Shown here: positions 25,228-34,037 of the stretch, in pieces
Layout of the letters: each line of letters begins with the position of its first letter
How positions within the stretch are numbered: position 1 is the first letter of the stretch
Assembly (NCBI RefSeq): GCF_015277895.1
Contig: NZ_CP063815.1
Coordinates: 2,852,001-2,916,000 of the forward strand
Length of the DNA: 64,000 nucleotides
Source: Microbacterium abyssi
GTDB taxonomy: Bacteria; Actinomycetota; Actinomycetes; Actinomycetales; Microbacteriaceae
Direction of reading: 5' to 3'
Made by a program: the position numbers and the translations under genes
Notes under the pieces: generated by a model
The model's input: the letters and a program-made list of their open reading frames with translations, nothing else
Database searches by the model: none
Told to the model about the DNA's origin: nothing

Positions 25228-26061
25228 ATGAGTCACGATGAGGTCCCTCAGCTGCTCGCGCGCACCGTGGTGGTCACCGGCGGCGCCCTCGGTATCGGCG
25301 GCGGGATCAGCCGTCGCTTCGCCAGTGACGGCGATCACGTCGTCCTGGTCGACATCGACGAAGCCGCCGCCAACGCGACCGCAGCCGAGATCGAAGCGGA
25401 TGGCGGTCGCTGTTCCGTACTGGTCGGTGACATCACTGCCGATGACACGGTCGCCGCTCTCGTCGCACTCGTCGAGAGCGAGCACGGCCACGCCGATGTG
25501 CTGGTCAACAACGTCGGTGATTTCCGACCCGCGAAGTCTTTCTTCGCGAAGAGTCCGCCAGAGCAGTGGCGGCGTCTGCACGAACTCAATCTGTGGCACG
25601 TGTTCGCCGTGACGCATGCGCTTCTGCCCGCGATGATCGCAGCCGGCGGTGGCAGCATCATCAACGTCTCCACCGTGGAGGCCTTCCGCGGCATCCCAGG
25701 CAGTGCTGTGTACTCGGCGTACAACGCCGGTGTCTCTGCGTTCACCAAGAGCCTCGCGGTCGAACTCGGCCCCTCGCGCGTCCGCGTGAACGCGATCGCC
25801 CCGGACCTCGCGGACACCCCGCAGACACCCGCCGAACTCATGCTCGCGGGGCGCGATCCCGCACTGTTGCGCTCCTGGCTCCCTGCCGGCAGGTTCGGCC
25901 AACCAGAGGACTTCTCGGGTGTCGTCGCGTTCCTCGCATCGAAGGATGCCGCCTTCATCACGGGTCACACCATCCCGGTGGACGGTGGAACACTCGCCGC
26001 GTCCGGCTGGTACGGAAAAGCAGCAGGTCGGGGATGGACGAACATGCCGGACCACGCATGA
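25228..26061 (+). CDS. SDR-family protein with altered catalytic lysine
   Basis: This 277-residue SDR has TGGALGIGGG (17-26), NNVG (94-97), Ser148 in NVSTVEAF and Tyr162. The catalytic Lys four residues after the Tyr is Asn166 (VYSAYNAGVSAF), which the codon AAC confirms. This change usually abolishes or alters dehydrogenase chemistry, so the protein may be a non-redox enzyme, a structural partner, or use another residue. No Shine-Dalgarno site precedes the ATG; a -10 box six bases upstream implies a leaderless mRNA. Two SnoaL-like genes follow with 4-nt overlaps. Confidence 0.78.
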   Translation: MSHDEVPQLLARTVVVTGGALGIGGGISRRFASDGDHVVLVDIDEAAANATAAEIEADGGRCSVLVGDITADDTVAALVALVESEHGHADVLVNNVGDFRPAKSFFAKSPPEQWRRLHELNLWHVFAVTHALLPAMIAAGGGSIINVSTVEAFRGIPGSAVYSAYNAGVSAFTKSLAVELGPSRVRVNAIAPDLADTPQTPAELMLAGRDPALLRSWLPAGRFGQPEDFSGVVAFLASKDAAFITGHTIPVDGGTLAASGWYGKAAGRGWTNMPDHA

Positions 26062-26600
26062 ACCGTGCGGCCGAGCTCGCGGACCGACTCGAGATCCATG
26101 ACCTCATCCTTCGGTACTGCTCCGCGGTGGACCGCGCCGATTACCCCGCCGTCCGTGCGGTCTATGCGCACGACGGGGTCGATCATCACACCGGCTTCTC
26201 TGGACCGGCGGACGACTACGTCGCCTGGCTCGCCGAGCGGACCGCCGACTTCGACGGCACGATGCACATCGTGGGAAACCACCGGGTCGAACTTCTAGGG
26301 AAGCACGCGTTCGCCGAAACCTACGGTACGGCCGTGCACTGGGGGCGACCACTGGACGACGAGTCACGCAACTTCACCAGCGGCTTCCGCTACCTGGATC
26401 ATGTCCGTCGAGACGCAGACGGCTGGCGAATCGTGGCACGCACGGCCGTCCGCGAATGGACCAGGTCGGATGCCGGTCGCCTGCGCGAGCCCGAAGGCGA
26501 TGGTCCGCGCGGTCGACGGGACGCCGGTGATCCAGCCACGCAGTTCCGTGAACGAGTGAGAGATGCCGCTGCGGCATCCAAAGCAGAGGAGACGGCATGA
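26058..26600 (+). CDS. SnoaL/NTF2-like protein
   Basis: This 180-residue protein begins at ATG 26058 inside the SDR stop. Its N-terminal helix AAELADRLEIHDLILRYCSAVDRADYPAVRAVYAHD is characteristic of SnoaL_4 proteins, with His-rich DHHTGFSG and MHIVGNHRVEL strands. The C-terminal 40 residues are charged and probably disordered. It forms a tandem pair with the next SnoaL-like gene (4-nt overlap), suggesting a heteromer as seen in some steroid hydratase pairs; the reaction is unknown. Confidence 0.75.
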   Translation: MNRAAELADRLEIHDLILRYCSAVDRADYPAVRAVYAHDGVDHHTGFSGPADDYVAWLAERTADFDGTMHIVGNHRVELLGKHAFAETYGTAVHWGRPLDDESRNFTSGFRYLDHVRRDADGWRIVARTAVREWTRSDAGRLREPEGDGPRGRRDAGDPATQFRERVRDAAAASKAEETA

Positions 26601-27082
26601 CGGCAAGCATCGAACAGCGTCTGCAGGCGCTTGAGGACAAGCTCGAGATTATCGACCTGGAAGCGACGTATGCGCGCTCGTTCGACGAGCGAGACGGGGA
26701 GCGCTGGAGCTCGCTGTTCACCGAGAACGGCGTCTACCAGTCGCGACCCGTCGGCGATGCGCCATCGGCGACCTTCGTGCAAGGGCGCCTCGCACTGAGC
26801 CGTTTCTGCACCGAGGCAGTTTTCTCGGGCATCCACTTTCTGCATCTGCCGCAGCTGGTCTTCGACGGCGATAGAGCGACAGGTCGCATCCACCTCGAGT
26901 TCCACGGTGACTACGCTCGGGATGCCGGCGCCCCGCGCCTCGCCATGCACGGCTTCTACGATGTCGCGTACCGCCGCGTCGACGGGCGCTGGTTGATCGC
27001 CCATCGGGTGACGAGCGCCTTCAGCCGCGAGCAGTCCACAGTGCTCGGATATCCGACCGGGTCAGTGCTCCCTGCTGTCTGA
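26597..27082 (+). CDS. SnoaL/NTF2-like protein
   Basis: This 161-residue NTF2-like protein starts MTASIEQRLQALEDKLEIIDLEATYARSFDERD. The opening is nearly the same as that of the SnoaL-like protein at 42632-43081 (MSASIEQRLQALEDRAEI), so the two are paralogues from opposite ends of the island. It overlaps the preceding SnoaL gene by four bases and ends the operon before a strong terminator. A role in hydration, isomerisation or product binding is possible. Confidence 0.75.
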   Translation: MTASIEQRLQALEDKLEIIDLEATYARSFDERDGERWSSLFTENGVYQSRPVGDAPSATFVQGRLALSRFCTEAVFSGIHFLHLPQLVFDGDRATGRIHLEFHGDYARDAGAPRLAMHGFYDVAYRRVDGRWLIAHRVTSAFSREQSTVLGYPTGSVLPAV

Positions 27083-27095
27083 TGACATGCAGAAC

Positions 27096-27128
27096 AATGC
27101 CCCCGCCGATCGATTCGGCGGGGGCATT
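27096..27128. terminator. Bidirectional terminator hairpin
   Basis: A perfect 14-bp stem (AATGCCCCCGCCGA and complement) with a 5-base loop lies between the SnoaL gene and the convergent livF. Confidence 0.8.
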
Positions 27129-27147
27129 CGTCTGTACGACCGGGCTG

Positions 27148-27867
27148 CTACGCGACCGCGCCGAAGTACGCCTTTTGCAGATCTTCGAGTGAGACGTCCG
27201 CGGCCGACCCGGAAAGCGTCGTGCGTCCCATCTCGATCACGCTCACCTCGTCAGCGATGGCGACCGACTCCTGAACGGCCTGCTCCACCAGCAGGATTCC
27301 GATGCCGGTGTCCTTGAGCGCGTGCACACGCTCCATGACTTCCTTGACGATCACGGGAGCGAGGCCTTGGCTCGGCTCATCGAGGATGAGAAGCTTCGGC
27401 TTCGCCATCAGCGCCTGCCCGATCGCAAGCATCTGCTGCTGGCCGCCAGACATACTCGCCGCCGGCAACGACCGCTTGCTGCCCAGGATGGGGAACAGTT
27501 GATAGATGTCCTCTGCCGCCGACGTCAGCTCGCGCTTGCCGACGCCGCGCGAGAACCCTCCGAGCACAAGGTTCTGCTCGATCGTGAGCTCATGGAAGAC
27601 CTTCTTGCCCTCCTGCACGTAGGAGATGCCGCGCGCGACCCGCTTGTGCGGAGCATCCGTCAGCGATCCTCCGAGGTACGAGACCGATCCGCCCGAAACC
27701 CTGTTGAGCCCGGTGATCGCTCGCAGCGTGGTTGTTTTACCAGCGCCGTTGCGCCCCAGCAATACCGTGATCGCTCCGGAGCGCACGGTGAGCGACACAT
27801 CGCGCACCACGGTCAGATCGCCATAGCCGGTCTGCAAGCCGGATACTTCCAGCAGCACCTCACTCAT
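27148..27867 (-). CDS. Liv-type ABC transporter ATP-binding protein (LivF)
   Basis: This 239-residue ATPase has Walker A GRNGAGKTT, the LivF-type signature MSGGQQQMLAIGQAL, Walker B LLILDEPSQGLAP and the switch His in LLVEQAVQ. It belongs to the branched-chain-amino-acid/urea/amide family that imports small acids with a LivK-type binding protein. It overlaps the upstream fused permease-ATPase by eight bases and ends the importer operon. The substrate is inferred to be a steroid-derived acid because the operon is preceded by a KstR2-type operator. Confidence 0.85.
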   Translation of the reverse strand: MSEVLLEVSGLQTGYGDLTVVRDVSLTVRSGAITVLLGRNGAGKTTTLRAITGLNRVSGGSVSYLGGSLTDAPHKRVARGISYVQEGKKVFHELTIEQNLVLGGFSRGVGKRELTSAAEDIYQLFPILGSKRSLPAASMSGGQQQMLAIGQALMAKPKLLILDEPSQGLAPVIVKEVMERVHALKDTGIGILLVEQAVQESVAIADEVSVIEMGRTTLSGSAADVSLEDLQKAYFGAVA

Positions 27868-29683
27868 TGTCGCCGCCTCCTGTCGCGCTCGTCTCCGCCG
27901 TCACTCCGAGGTACTCCTCCATGACTCGCGGGTTGCTCTCGATCTGCCCCGGGGTGCCGTGCGCCATGACCGCGCCCTGCGCGAGCACGTAGATGTCGTC
28001 TGCCACTCGAAGCACGAGCTGGAAGTTGTGCTCCACCAGGATGACGGTCATGCCCGCATCGCGCAGCCGGATCACGAGGCCTTCAAGGACCTCAAGTTCG
28101 TCCTCGTCGAGGCCCGATGCGACCTCATCCAACAGCACCACCTTGGGCGATGCGGCGAGGCTTCGGGCGACTTCGAGCAGCCGTCGGTTACCCAGCGGCA
28201 GCGAGTCGGCCAGATCGTCGCGCTGATCGCTGAGTCCGACGAGAGCAAGTGCGCGCTCCGCCGCCGCGCGGTTATCGGTGCGCGTGCGCCAGAAGACGGG
28301 CAGGCGCAGCACGGAAGCGAGAACGCTCGCGCGACCGCTCGCATACCGCCCCGCTTCGACCGACTCCAACACCGTCAGCTTCTCAGGAATGTTCGGAGTC
28401 TGGAACGTGCGCGATACTCCAGCACGCGCGACCTTGTACGAGGGCAGCCCCTGAATCTGCTGCCCATCGAGCTCGATACTCCCGGCATCCGTCTTGTAGA
28501 AGCCGGAGATCATGTTCAGCAGGGTGGTCTTGCCCGAGCCGTTCGGTCCGATGATCGCGGTCACCGCACCCGGTTCGGCATCGATGGAAACGTTCGACAG
28601 GGCCTGATTTCCGCCGAAGGCCTTCGAGACACTGTTGGTGCGAAGGAGTGCGCCGTCGAGCTTCTCCACCACAGCCGGTGCGGACTTCACCGCAACCACC
28701 CCGGACTTCGCCTTGGCCGCGAGATCCATCTTGCGGATGAGCTTGCGCAGAAGCCCGGAAAGACCACCGGTGAACGCTACTCCGCCGATGAGGAGGAACG
28801 CACCCGAGATTATCAATCCGAACTTGCTGAAGTTCGTCGACTGGTTCATACCGAACTGCAGCACGGCAGCCCCGATCAGCGCCCCGTAGATGCTGGCAGA
28901 TCCACCGAAGACTGACGCGGCGAGCACGGTCATCGCGAAGGAGAACGCGAACGCCTCCGGGGAGATGAACAGGTCGAGGTTGGCGAACAGCGCCCCGGCG
29001 ATGCCCGCGGGAACCGCACCGATCGCGTAGGCGGTGAGCTTGGCGCGGAAAACCGAGATGCCCATCGAGGATGCCAGCACCGGGCTCTGCTTGAGCACGC
29101 GCAACGCGGTGCCGTGACCCGACACCACGAGGTTGCGAATCAGAGCGAACGCCACGATCGTCACACCGACGATGATCAGGTAGTAGGTGCGACCGTCGAT
29201 CAACTGGCCGAACGAGGTCGCGGGCATGAGACCAGCCAGACCGTTGCGGCCACCGGTCTCGTCCTTGAAGATCGACAGTACGTCCGGGACGATCAGGATC
29301 AGGAAGAACGACGTCATAGCCAGCGACCAGCTGCCCAGACGCAGACCCGGAATACCGGAGACGAGTCCGACGACGAGCGCCACGGCAGCACCGATCAGTA
29401 TCTGCAACCAGATGTCGGTGACGCCGGCCTTGTTCGCAATGCCTGCTGCATAAGCGCCGGCCGCATACATCGCCACCTGGCCCATCGCCAACTCACCGGC
29501 GTAGCCGAGCGACAGGTTGAGGCCCAGCACGATCAGCGCCAGGATGAGTGTCAGCTCGATCTGCCTCGTCGCGACATAGCTCAGCCCGACGAAGGGCATC
29601 AACACCAGCACCGCGCCGCAGGCTAGCGGCCAGACCCACCCGGGGACCGCGCGGAGTTTCAACCAGAATTCGGCCATGCTCAC
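27860..29683 (-). CDS. Fused Liv-type permease (LivM) and ATPase (LivG)
   Basis: This 607-residue protein has an N-terminal LivM-like permease (about 1-325; eight to ten hydrophobic segments; LNLSLGYAGELAMGQVAMYAAGAY motif). A short linker with KAKSGVVAVKSAP follows, then a LivG-like ATPase (about 340-590): GPNGSGKTT, LPLGNRRLLEVARSLA, VVLLDEVASGLDEDE and VEHN. Separate livM and livG genes are commoner, though fusions occur in actinobacteria. GTG 29683 overlaps the livH stop (GTGA); ATG 29677 is the alternative. Confidence 0.85.
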   Translation of the reverse strand: MSMAEFWLKLRAVPGWVWPLACGAVLVLMPFVGLSYVATRQIELTLILALIVLGLNLSLGYAGELAMGQVAMYAAGAYAAGIANKAGVTDIWLQILIGAAVALVVGLVSGIPGLRLGSWSLAMTSFFLILIVPDVLSIFKDETGGRNGLAGLMPATSFGQLIDGRTYYLIIVGVTIVAFALIRNLVVSGHGTALRVLKQSPVLASSMGISVFRAKLTAYAIGAVPAGIAGALFANLDLFISPEAFAFSFAMTVLAASVFGGSASIYGALIGAAVLQFGMNQSTNFSKFGLIISGAFLLIGGVAFTGGLSGLLRKLIRKMDLAAKAKSGVVAVKSAPAVVEKLDGALLRTNSVSKAFGGNQALSNVSIDAEPGAVTAIIGPNGSGKTTLLNMISGFYKTDAGSIELDGQQIQGLPSYKVARAGVSRTFQTPNIPEKLTVLESVEAGRYASGRASVLASVLRLPVFWRTRTDNRAAAERALALVGLSDQRDDLADSLPLGNRRLLEVARSLAASPKVVLLDEVASGLDEDELEVLEGLVIRLRDAGMTVILVEHNFQLVLRVADDIYVLAQGAVMAHGTPGQIESNPRVMEEYLGVTAETSATGGGDNE

Positions 29684-30537
29684 ACCGTCCGTTCTATGCG
29701 ACGGGCGAAGAGTCCCGTCGGCTTGACCATCAAGATCACGATGAGGATGAGGAACACAGTGATCCCCGAGAAATCAGCGCCGATATAGCGGGTGGCGAGT
29801 GCCTCGGCGAGCCCGACGATGAGTCCGCCGACAAGCACGCCGCCCAGCGAGCCGAATCCGCCGATCGCGAGGACGACGAATCCCTTCAGCGCGAGTGAAG
29901 CACCGAGGGTCGCCACAGCGTAGGTCTTCGGACCGACGAAGATTCCGAGGAACCCGGCGAGTACACCTGTGAAGATGAAGGCCATCAGGGCGAAGCGGCG
30001 TACGTTGACACCGCGGAGCTGGGCAGCCTCCCTGTTCTCACTCATGCCGAGAAGGGCGATGCCGGTCATGCTGCGCTTCGCGTACTGAGTGAGCACGATC
30101 ACGAGCACGATGACGAGCACGATGAGCGCCACCTCGGCCGGGTAGACGCGCCCCCCGAAGACCTCGAGCACCTGGTCTCCCATGAAGAAGGGCACCCGCT
30201 TGGGCTCACCGCCCCAGATCACCTGCGCGACGCCTTCCATGATGATCGACGCGCCGAGGGTGGTGACCAGCAGGTTGTGCGGATCCTTCACGGGGCGGAT
30301 CGCGATGCGCTCCTCGAGTGCAGCAATCGCTCCGACGATGACGGCAGCGCCGATCGCGACAAGCCACCACGGCAGGTTCCATACGACGATGCCGACGTAT
30401 GCAAGGAACGCGCCCAGCATCATCAGCGCCGCCTGCGCGAAGTTGAAGGTCTTCTGCGAGAGGAAGACGATGTTGTAGCCGATCGCCACCAGTGCGTAGA
30501 TCGCACCCAGCGCCAAACCGGACCAGATGATGGTCAT
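29680..30537 (-). CDS. Liv-type ABC permease (LivH)
   Basis: This 285-residue integral membrane protein has about eight transmembrane segments and the LivH-type sequences IYALVAIGYNIVFLSQKTFNFAQAALMMLGAF and VLAIGGFGSLGGVLVGGLIVGLAE. It pairs with the LivM half of the next gene to form the translocation channel. The gene follows the first binding-protein gene by 48 bases, a gap in which transcription may be partly attenuated so that the binding protein is made in excess. Confidence 0.85.
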   Translation of the reverse strand: MTIIWSGLALGAIYALVAIGYNIVFLSQKTFNFAQAALMMLGAFLAYVGIVVWNLPWWLVAIGAAVIVGAIAALEERIAIRPVKDPHNLLVTTLGASIIMEGVAQVIWGGEPKRVPFFMGDQVLEVFGGRVYPAEVALIVLVIVLVIVLTQYAKRSMTGIALLGMSENREAAQLRGVNVRRFALMAFIFTGVLAGFLGIFVGPKTYAVATLGASLALKGFVVLAIGGFGSLGGVLVGGLIVGLAEALATRYIGADFSGITVFLILIVILMVKPTGLFARRIERTV

Positions 30538-30585
30538 TGAGGTCGGGTCCCTTCCATCATTTCGGGGGGGTTTATGTGCCGGTGG

Positions 30586-31806
30586 CTAAGGCTGGAACTG
30601 ACCGTTGACCAGCTTGCCGGGAGCGATGAAAGAGAACTCTTCCGGCGCAAGGTGCGGGCCGTGCTCGTCGGCAGTGAAGCCGTACTTGCCCAGGATCGCC
30701 GTGCCCGCGGACTCCTGCACAGCAGGATCATTCAGTGCATCAACGAGTGCCTTCGGGTCATCTACTCCGTCGGCGGCTTCAGCCGCGGCCTTCAGCAGGA
30801 ACATCGAGTCGTAGTTGTACGCGAGAATCAGCGAGGACTTGATGTCACCGGCGGCCAGCATGTGCTCGACCGCGTCGTTCACGAGCGTCGCATCCGGGTC
30901 GTACTGGGTGCTCGCATACACCTGCATCGTGAGGTTCTTCACCTGATCAGTGCCAAGAACGCCGGCTGGCGCTTCGGTCGCGATGAGCCCAGTGGCGGAC
31001 ACCGAGGAGTTGCCCATGATGGGCACATCCCACCCGAGCTTCTCCAGGCTCTGCAGCACGTACCCCAACGGGGCGCCGTACGCATCGAGCACCAGTACAT
31101 CAGGGTCACCCTGCTTGAGAGCGGACAGCTGCGCCGTCATGTCCAGCGCGGCATTGTCAAAGCCCTCCACCCCGGTCACAGCGAATCCCGCGTCGGTGTA
31201 CCAGTCCTCAGCCTGCGAGCCGAACAGCTCACCGTAGGCGCTCGAACCATGCAAGATGGCGACGTTCTCGTAGCCTCGAGCTTCGGACTCGGCCACGAAG
31301 GAATCGAGATAGTCAGGAACAGACGCACCGAGATCAAAGCTGTACGGGTTAACCGAGGGATCTCCCGAGCCTTCTGTAGGCCCGATGTTGAAAGACACGA
31401 TCTCGTTCTGGGTCAGGATCGACAGTGTCGCCTCGGTGATGGTCGACGGACCGGAGTTCATCACGAGCGTGGGCTTGCCCTCCGTGGCGATGTACTCGCG
31501 AAGTTTCGTCACCGCGACGGTCGGATCGGCGTTGTCCTCAAGATGCGTGATCTCGACCTCACGACCGAGAATGCCACCCTCTGCGTTGATCGCATCAACG
31601 GATGCGAGCGCCGCCGTGACCGAGGTCGTCGCATTGTCCGCGAGGATGCCTTCCGCACCCAACCCTCCGAGAACGACCACCTGGATAGGGCCATCCTCTT
31701 CGCCACCACCGCCGGCATTGTCATCGCTGCCGCCAGAGCAGCCGGCGAGCACCATCGTCGATGCCACGATCCCCGCGGCCACTGCCGCGAACCTCTTGAA
31801 CCGCAT
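30586..31806 (-). CDS. Periplasmic-binding-type lipoprotein of the Liv importer, copy 1
   Basis: This 406-residue protein begins at ATG 31806 after GAGAGAGG. It has a lipoprotein signal ending LAGC (Cys23), a Gly/Asp-rich linker, and a Peripla_BP_6 domain starting PIQVVVLGGLGAEGILADN. It is first in the importer operon. It is a close paralogue (about 80 percent by eye) of the protein at 32785-34005. Liv-family proteins bind amino acids, amides or aromatic/aliphatic acids; the operator at 31840-31853 ties it to steroid catabolism, so HIP or a related cyclic propionate is the inferred ligand. Confidence 0.85.
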   Translation of the reverse strand: MRFKRFAAVAAGIVASTMVLAGCSGGSDDNAGGGGEEDGPIQVVVLGGLGAEGILADNATTSVTAALASVDAINAEGGILGREVEITHLEDNADPTVAVTKLREYIATEGKPTLVMNSGPSTITEATLSILTQNEIVSFNIGPTEGSGDPSVNPYSFDLGASVPDYLDSFVAESEARGYENVAILHGSSAYGELFGSQAEDWYTDAGFAVTGVEGFDNAALDMTAQLSALKQGDPDVLVLDAYGAPLGYVLQSLEKLGWDVPIMGNSSVSATGLIATEAPAGVLGTDQVKNLTMQVYASTQYDPDATLVNDAVEHMLAAGDIKSSLILAYNYDSMFLLKAAAEAADGVDDPKALVDALNDPAVQESAGTAILGKYGFTADEHGPHLAPEEFSFIAPGKLVNGQFQP

Positions 31807-31839
31807 ATCCGAAACCTCTCTCGTCATTGAGTAGTAGCG

Positions 31840-31853
31840 ACCAAACGCTTGCT
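31840..31853. promoter_or_regulatory. KstR2-type operator upstream of binding protein 1
   Basis: ACCAAACGCTTGCT matches with one change. It is embedded in a 27-base stretch repeated exactly upstream of the second binding-protein gene (34037-34063). Confidence 0.72.
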
Positions 31854-31889
31854 CAGTAAAGCACATTCCCTGCCGTCAATCAACAGGCA

Positions 31890-31907
31890 ACCAAACAATT
31901 GCTTGGG
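31890..31907. promoter_or_regulatory. KstR2-type operator upstream of the 31934 SDR
   Basis: ACCAAACAATTGCTTGGG holds two overlapping half-matches around CAATTG. It sits just upstream of the TAGATT -10 box, where it would block the -35/spacer region. Confidence 0.65.
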
Positions 31908-31921
31908 TAGCACAGAACTGC

Positions 31922-31927
31922 TAGATT
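31922..31927 (+). promoter_or_regulatory. -10 box of a leaderless promoter
   Basis: TAGATT ends six bases before ATG 31934, with no Shine-Dalgarno sequence between. Confidence 0.5.
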
Positions 31928-31933
31928 CCGGGC

Positions 31934-32713
31934 ATGATCGAGCAGGATTCACCCACTTCACAGCCGACTGCCGCGCGTTCCGGCATCGCCGTCGTCACCG
32001 GGGGCAACGGAGGGATCGGAGCGGCTATCGTCCGCCGCCTGACGGGCGACGGCATCCGCACAGTACTCACCTATCGTTCCACGGTTCCCGACTCTCTTCT
32101 GGACGAGGTCGGGGCCTTGGCGGAGGCGGTTCGGCTGGACGTGACGGACTCGGATGCTGCATTTGACCTCGCCGAGTCGCTGCGCGCGAGCCACGGCGGC
32201 GTGCACACACTCGTCCACGCCGCAGGGCCGCACGTACCGATGGTGCATCTGTCGAAGGTGACGGTCGAACAGTTCTCGCAACAGGTCGACCAGGATCTCG
32301 TCGGGTTCTTCTCCGTTGCGCGCGCGTTCCTCCCCGCGCTGCGTGACGCATCCGGGTCGCTCACAGTCGTCACGAGTGCGGCGACCAAGCGCTACCCCGT
32401 GCGCGACGGACTCTCCGCCGCGCCCAAAGGCGGCGTCGAGGCACTCGCACGGGGCTTGGCCGCCGAAGAGGGTCGCTTCGGGGTGCGAGTCAACTGCGTG
32501 GGGCCAGGAATGCTGTGGGACGGCATGTCCGCACGCCTCATGGCGTCCGGCGACCTCGACGAGCGAGCGCTGGAGGTCGCGATGAGCAACATCCCTCTCC
32601 GTCGCTTCGGCACAGCCGACGACATCGCCGAGGCGGTGGCCTTCCTCGCCTCACCGCAGGCGGCGTTCATCACCGGCCAGAAGCTCGATGTCGACGGCGG
32701 CTTCGGCGTCTGA
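31934..32713 (+). CDS. SDR-family protein lacking the catalytic tyrosine
   Basis: This 259-residue SDR has TGGNGGIG (22-29), HAAG in place of NNAG, Ser148 in VVTSAATKRYP and Lys165. The residue four before the Lys is Ser161 (SAAPKGGVEAL) where Tyr is expected. The C-terminal PLRRFGTADDIAEAVAFLASPQAAFITGQKLDVDGGFGV is normal. Either Tyr154, a few residues upstream, substitutes, or the protein is not a dehydrogenase. It is a single gene between the two binding-protein genes, with its own operator and a leaderless start. Confidence 0.78.
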   Translation: MIEQDSPTSQPTAARSGIAVVTGGNGGIGAAIVRRLTGDGIRTVLTYRSTVPDSLLDEVGALAEAVRLDVTDSDAAFDLAESLRASHGGVHTLVHAAGPHVPMVHLSKVTVEQFSQQVDQDLVGFFSVARAFLPALRDASGSLTVVTSAATKRYPVRDGLSAAPKGGVEALARGLAAEEGRFGVRVNCVGPGMLWDGMSARLMASGDLDERALEVAMSNIPLRRFGTADDIAEAVAFLASPQAAFITGQKLDVDGGFGV

Positions 32714-32723
32714 CGACACCATC

Positions 32724-32765
32724 GGGCCGACGGCCCGGAGCGCATCGCGTCCGAGCCGTCGGCTC
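32724..32765. terminator. Bidirectional terminator hairpin
   Basis: A stem of about 11 bp built on GCCGACGGC/GCCGTCGGC, with further pairs inside, lies between the convergent SDR (32713) and the second binding protein (32785). Confidence 0.6.
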
Positions 32766-32784
32766 CGTCTGCGGCACCAGCCGC

Positions 32785-34005
32785 TTAAGGCTGGAACTGA
32801 CCGTCGACCAGCTTGCCGGGGGCGATGAAGGCGAACTCTTCGGGGGCGACATGGGGTCCGTGCTGATCCGCCGTGAACGCGTACTTGGTGAGAATGACAG
32901 TGCCAGCAGAGTCCTGGACCTTCGGGTCCTCCAGCGCAGCCACGAGCGCGTCGGGGTCATCGACCCCGCCCGCCGCTTCGGCTGCTGCCTTGAAGAGGAA
33001 CATCGAGTCGTAGTTGTAGGCGAGGATCAGCGATGACCTGATGTCACCGGCGGCAACCATCCGCTCGACCGCGTCGTTCACTCCCGCTGCATCCGGGTCG
33101 TACTGCGTGCTGGCGAAGACCTGCATCGTGAGGTTCTTCACCTGGTCCGTGCCGAGCACGCCGGCCGGTGCCTCTGTCGCGATGAGCCCTGTGGCAGACA
33201 CGGACGTGTTTCCCATGATCGGCACATCCCAGCCGAGCTTCTCCAGGCTCTGCAGCACGTAGCCCAGCGGGGCGCCGTACGCGTCGAGAATCAGCGCGTC
33301 GGGGTCACCTGCCTTCAGTGCGGACAGCTGCGCAGTCATATCCAGAGCAGCATTGTCGAAGCCCTCCAGGCCGGTGACGGTGAGACCTGCGTCTTCGTAG
33401 ACCTTCTTCGACTCTGCGCCGAAGAGCTCGCCGTAGGCCGATGAGCCGTGCAGGATTGCGATTCTCTCGTAACCGCGATCCTCCACCTCAGCGAGGAACG
33501 AACCCAAGTAGTCCGGCACCGTTGCACTCAGGTCGAAGGTGTAGGGGCTCGCCGCGGGGTCGCTCGACCCGGCGGTGGGACCGATATTGAAGTTGATGAT
33601 CTGGTTCTGAGTCAGAATCGGGATCGTCGCCTCTGCGATGGTCGACGGGCCAGAGTTCATCACGAGCGCCGGCTTGCCCTCGGTGGCGATGTACTCGCGC
33701 AGTTTCGTCACTGCGACCGTCGGATCGGCGTTGTCTTCGAGGTGTGTGATCTCCACCTCTCGGCCGAGGATCCCGCCGTCATCGTTGATCGCATCGACCG
33801 AAGCCAGTGCGGCAGTCACCGCCGTGCTGGCGTTGTCGGCGAGGATGCCTTCCGCACCCAGCCCGCCGAGCACGACCACCTGGATCGGCTCGCTGGAGCT
33901 CCCTTCGCCATCCGCGGCGCTGCCTCCGTCACTGGCACAGCCGCTGAGAGCCAAGACCGTCGCGACGGCGAGTGCTGCGGCTGCTGTGAACTTCTTGTAT
34001 CGCAT
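32785..34005 (-). CDS. Periplasmic-binding-type lipoprotein of the Liv importer, copy 2
   Basis: This 406-residue lipoprotein (LSGC, Cys23) has a Ser/Gly/Asp-rich linker and a Peripla_BP_6 domain. It is nearly collinear with copy 1 at 30586-31806: same length, with differences concentrated in the linker and in scattered surface positions, e.g. AINDDGG for AINAEGG and QIINFNIGPTAG for EIVSFNIGPTEG. The start has GAAGGA upstream. There is no permease or ATPase beside it, so it probably serves the LivHMGF complex with a somewhat different ligand preference. It has its own copy of the promoter and operator. Confidence 0.85.
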   Translation of the reverse strand: MRYKKFTAAAALAVATVLALSGCASDGGSAADGEGSSSEPIQVVVLGGLGAEGILADNASTAVTAALASVDAINDDGGILGREVEITHLEDNADPTVAVTKLREYIATEGKPALVMNSGPSTIAEATIPILTQNQIINFNIGPTAGSSDPAASPYTFDLSATVPDYLGSFLAEVEDRGYERIAILHGSSAYGELFGAESKKVYEDAGLTVTGLEGFDNAALDMTAQLSALKAGDPDALILDAYGAPLGYVLQSLEKLGWDVPIMGNTSVSATGLIATEAPAGVLGTDQVKNLTMQVFASTQYDPDAAGVNDAVERMVAAGDIRSSLILAYNYDSMFLFKAAAEAAGGVDDPDALVAALEDPKVQDSAGTVILTKYAFTADQHGPHVAPEEFAFIAPGKLVDGQFQP

Positions 34006-34037
34006 GTGACTGTCCTTCTCATCGTTGAGTGGTGCTG

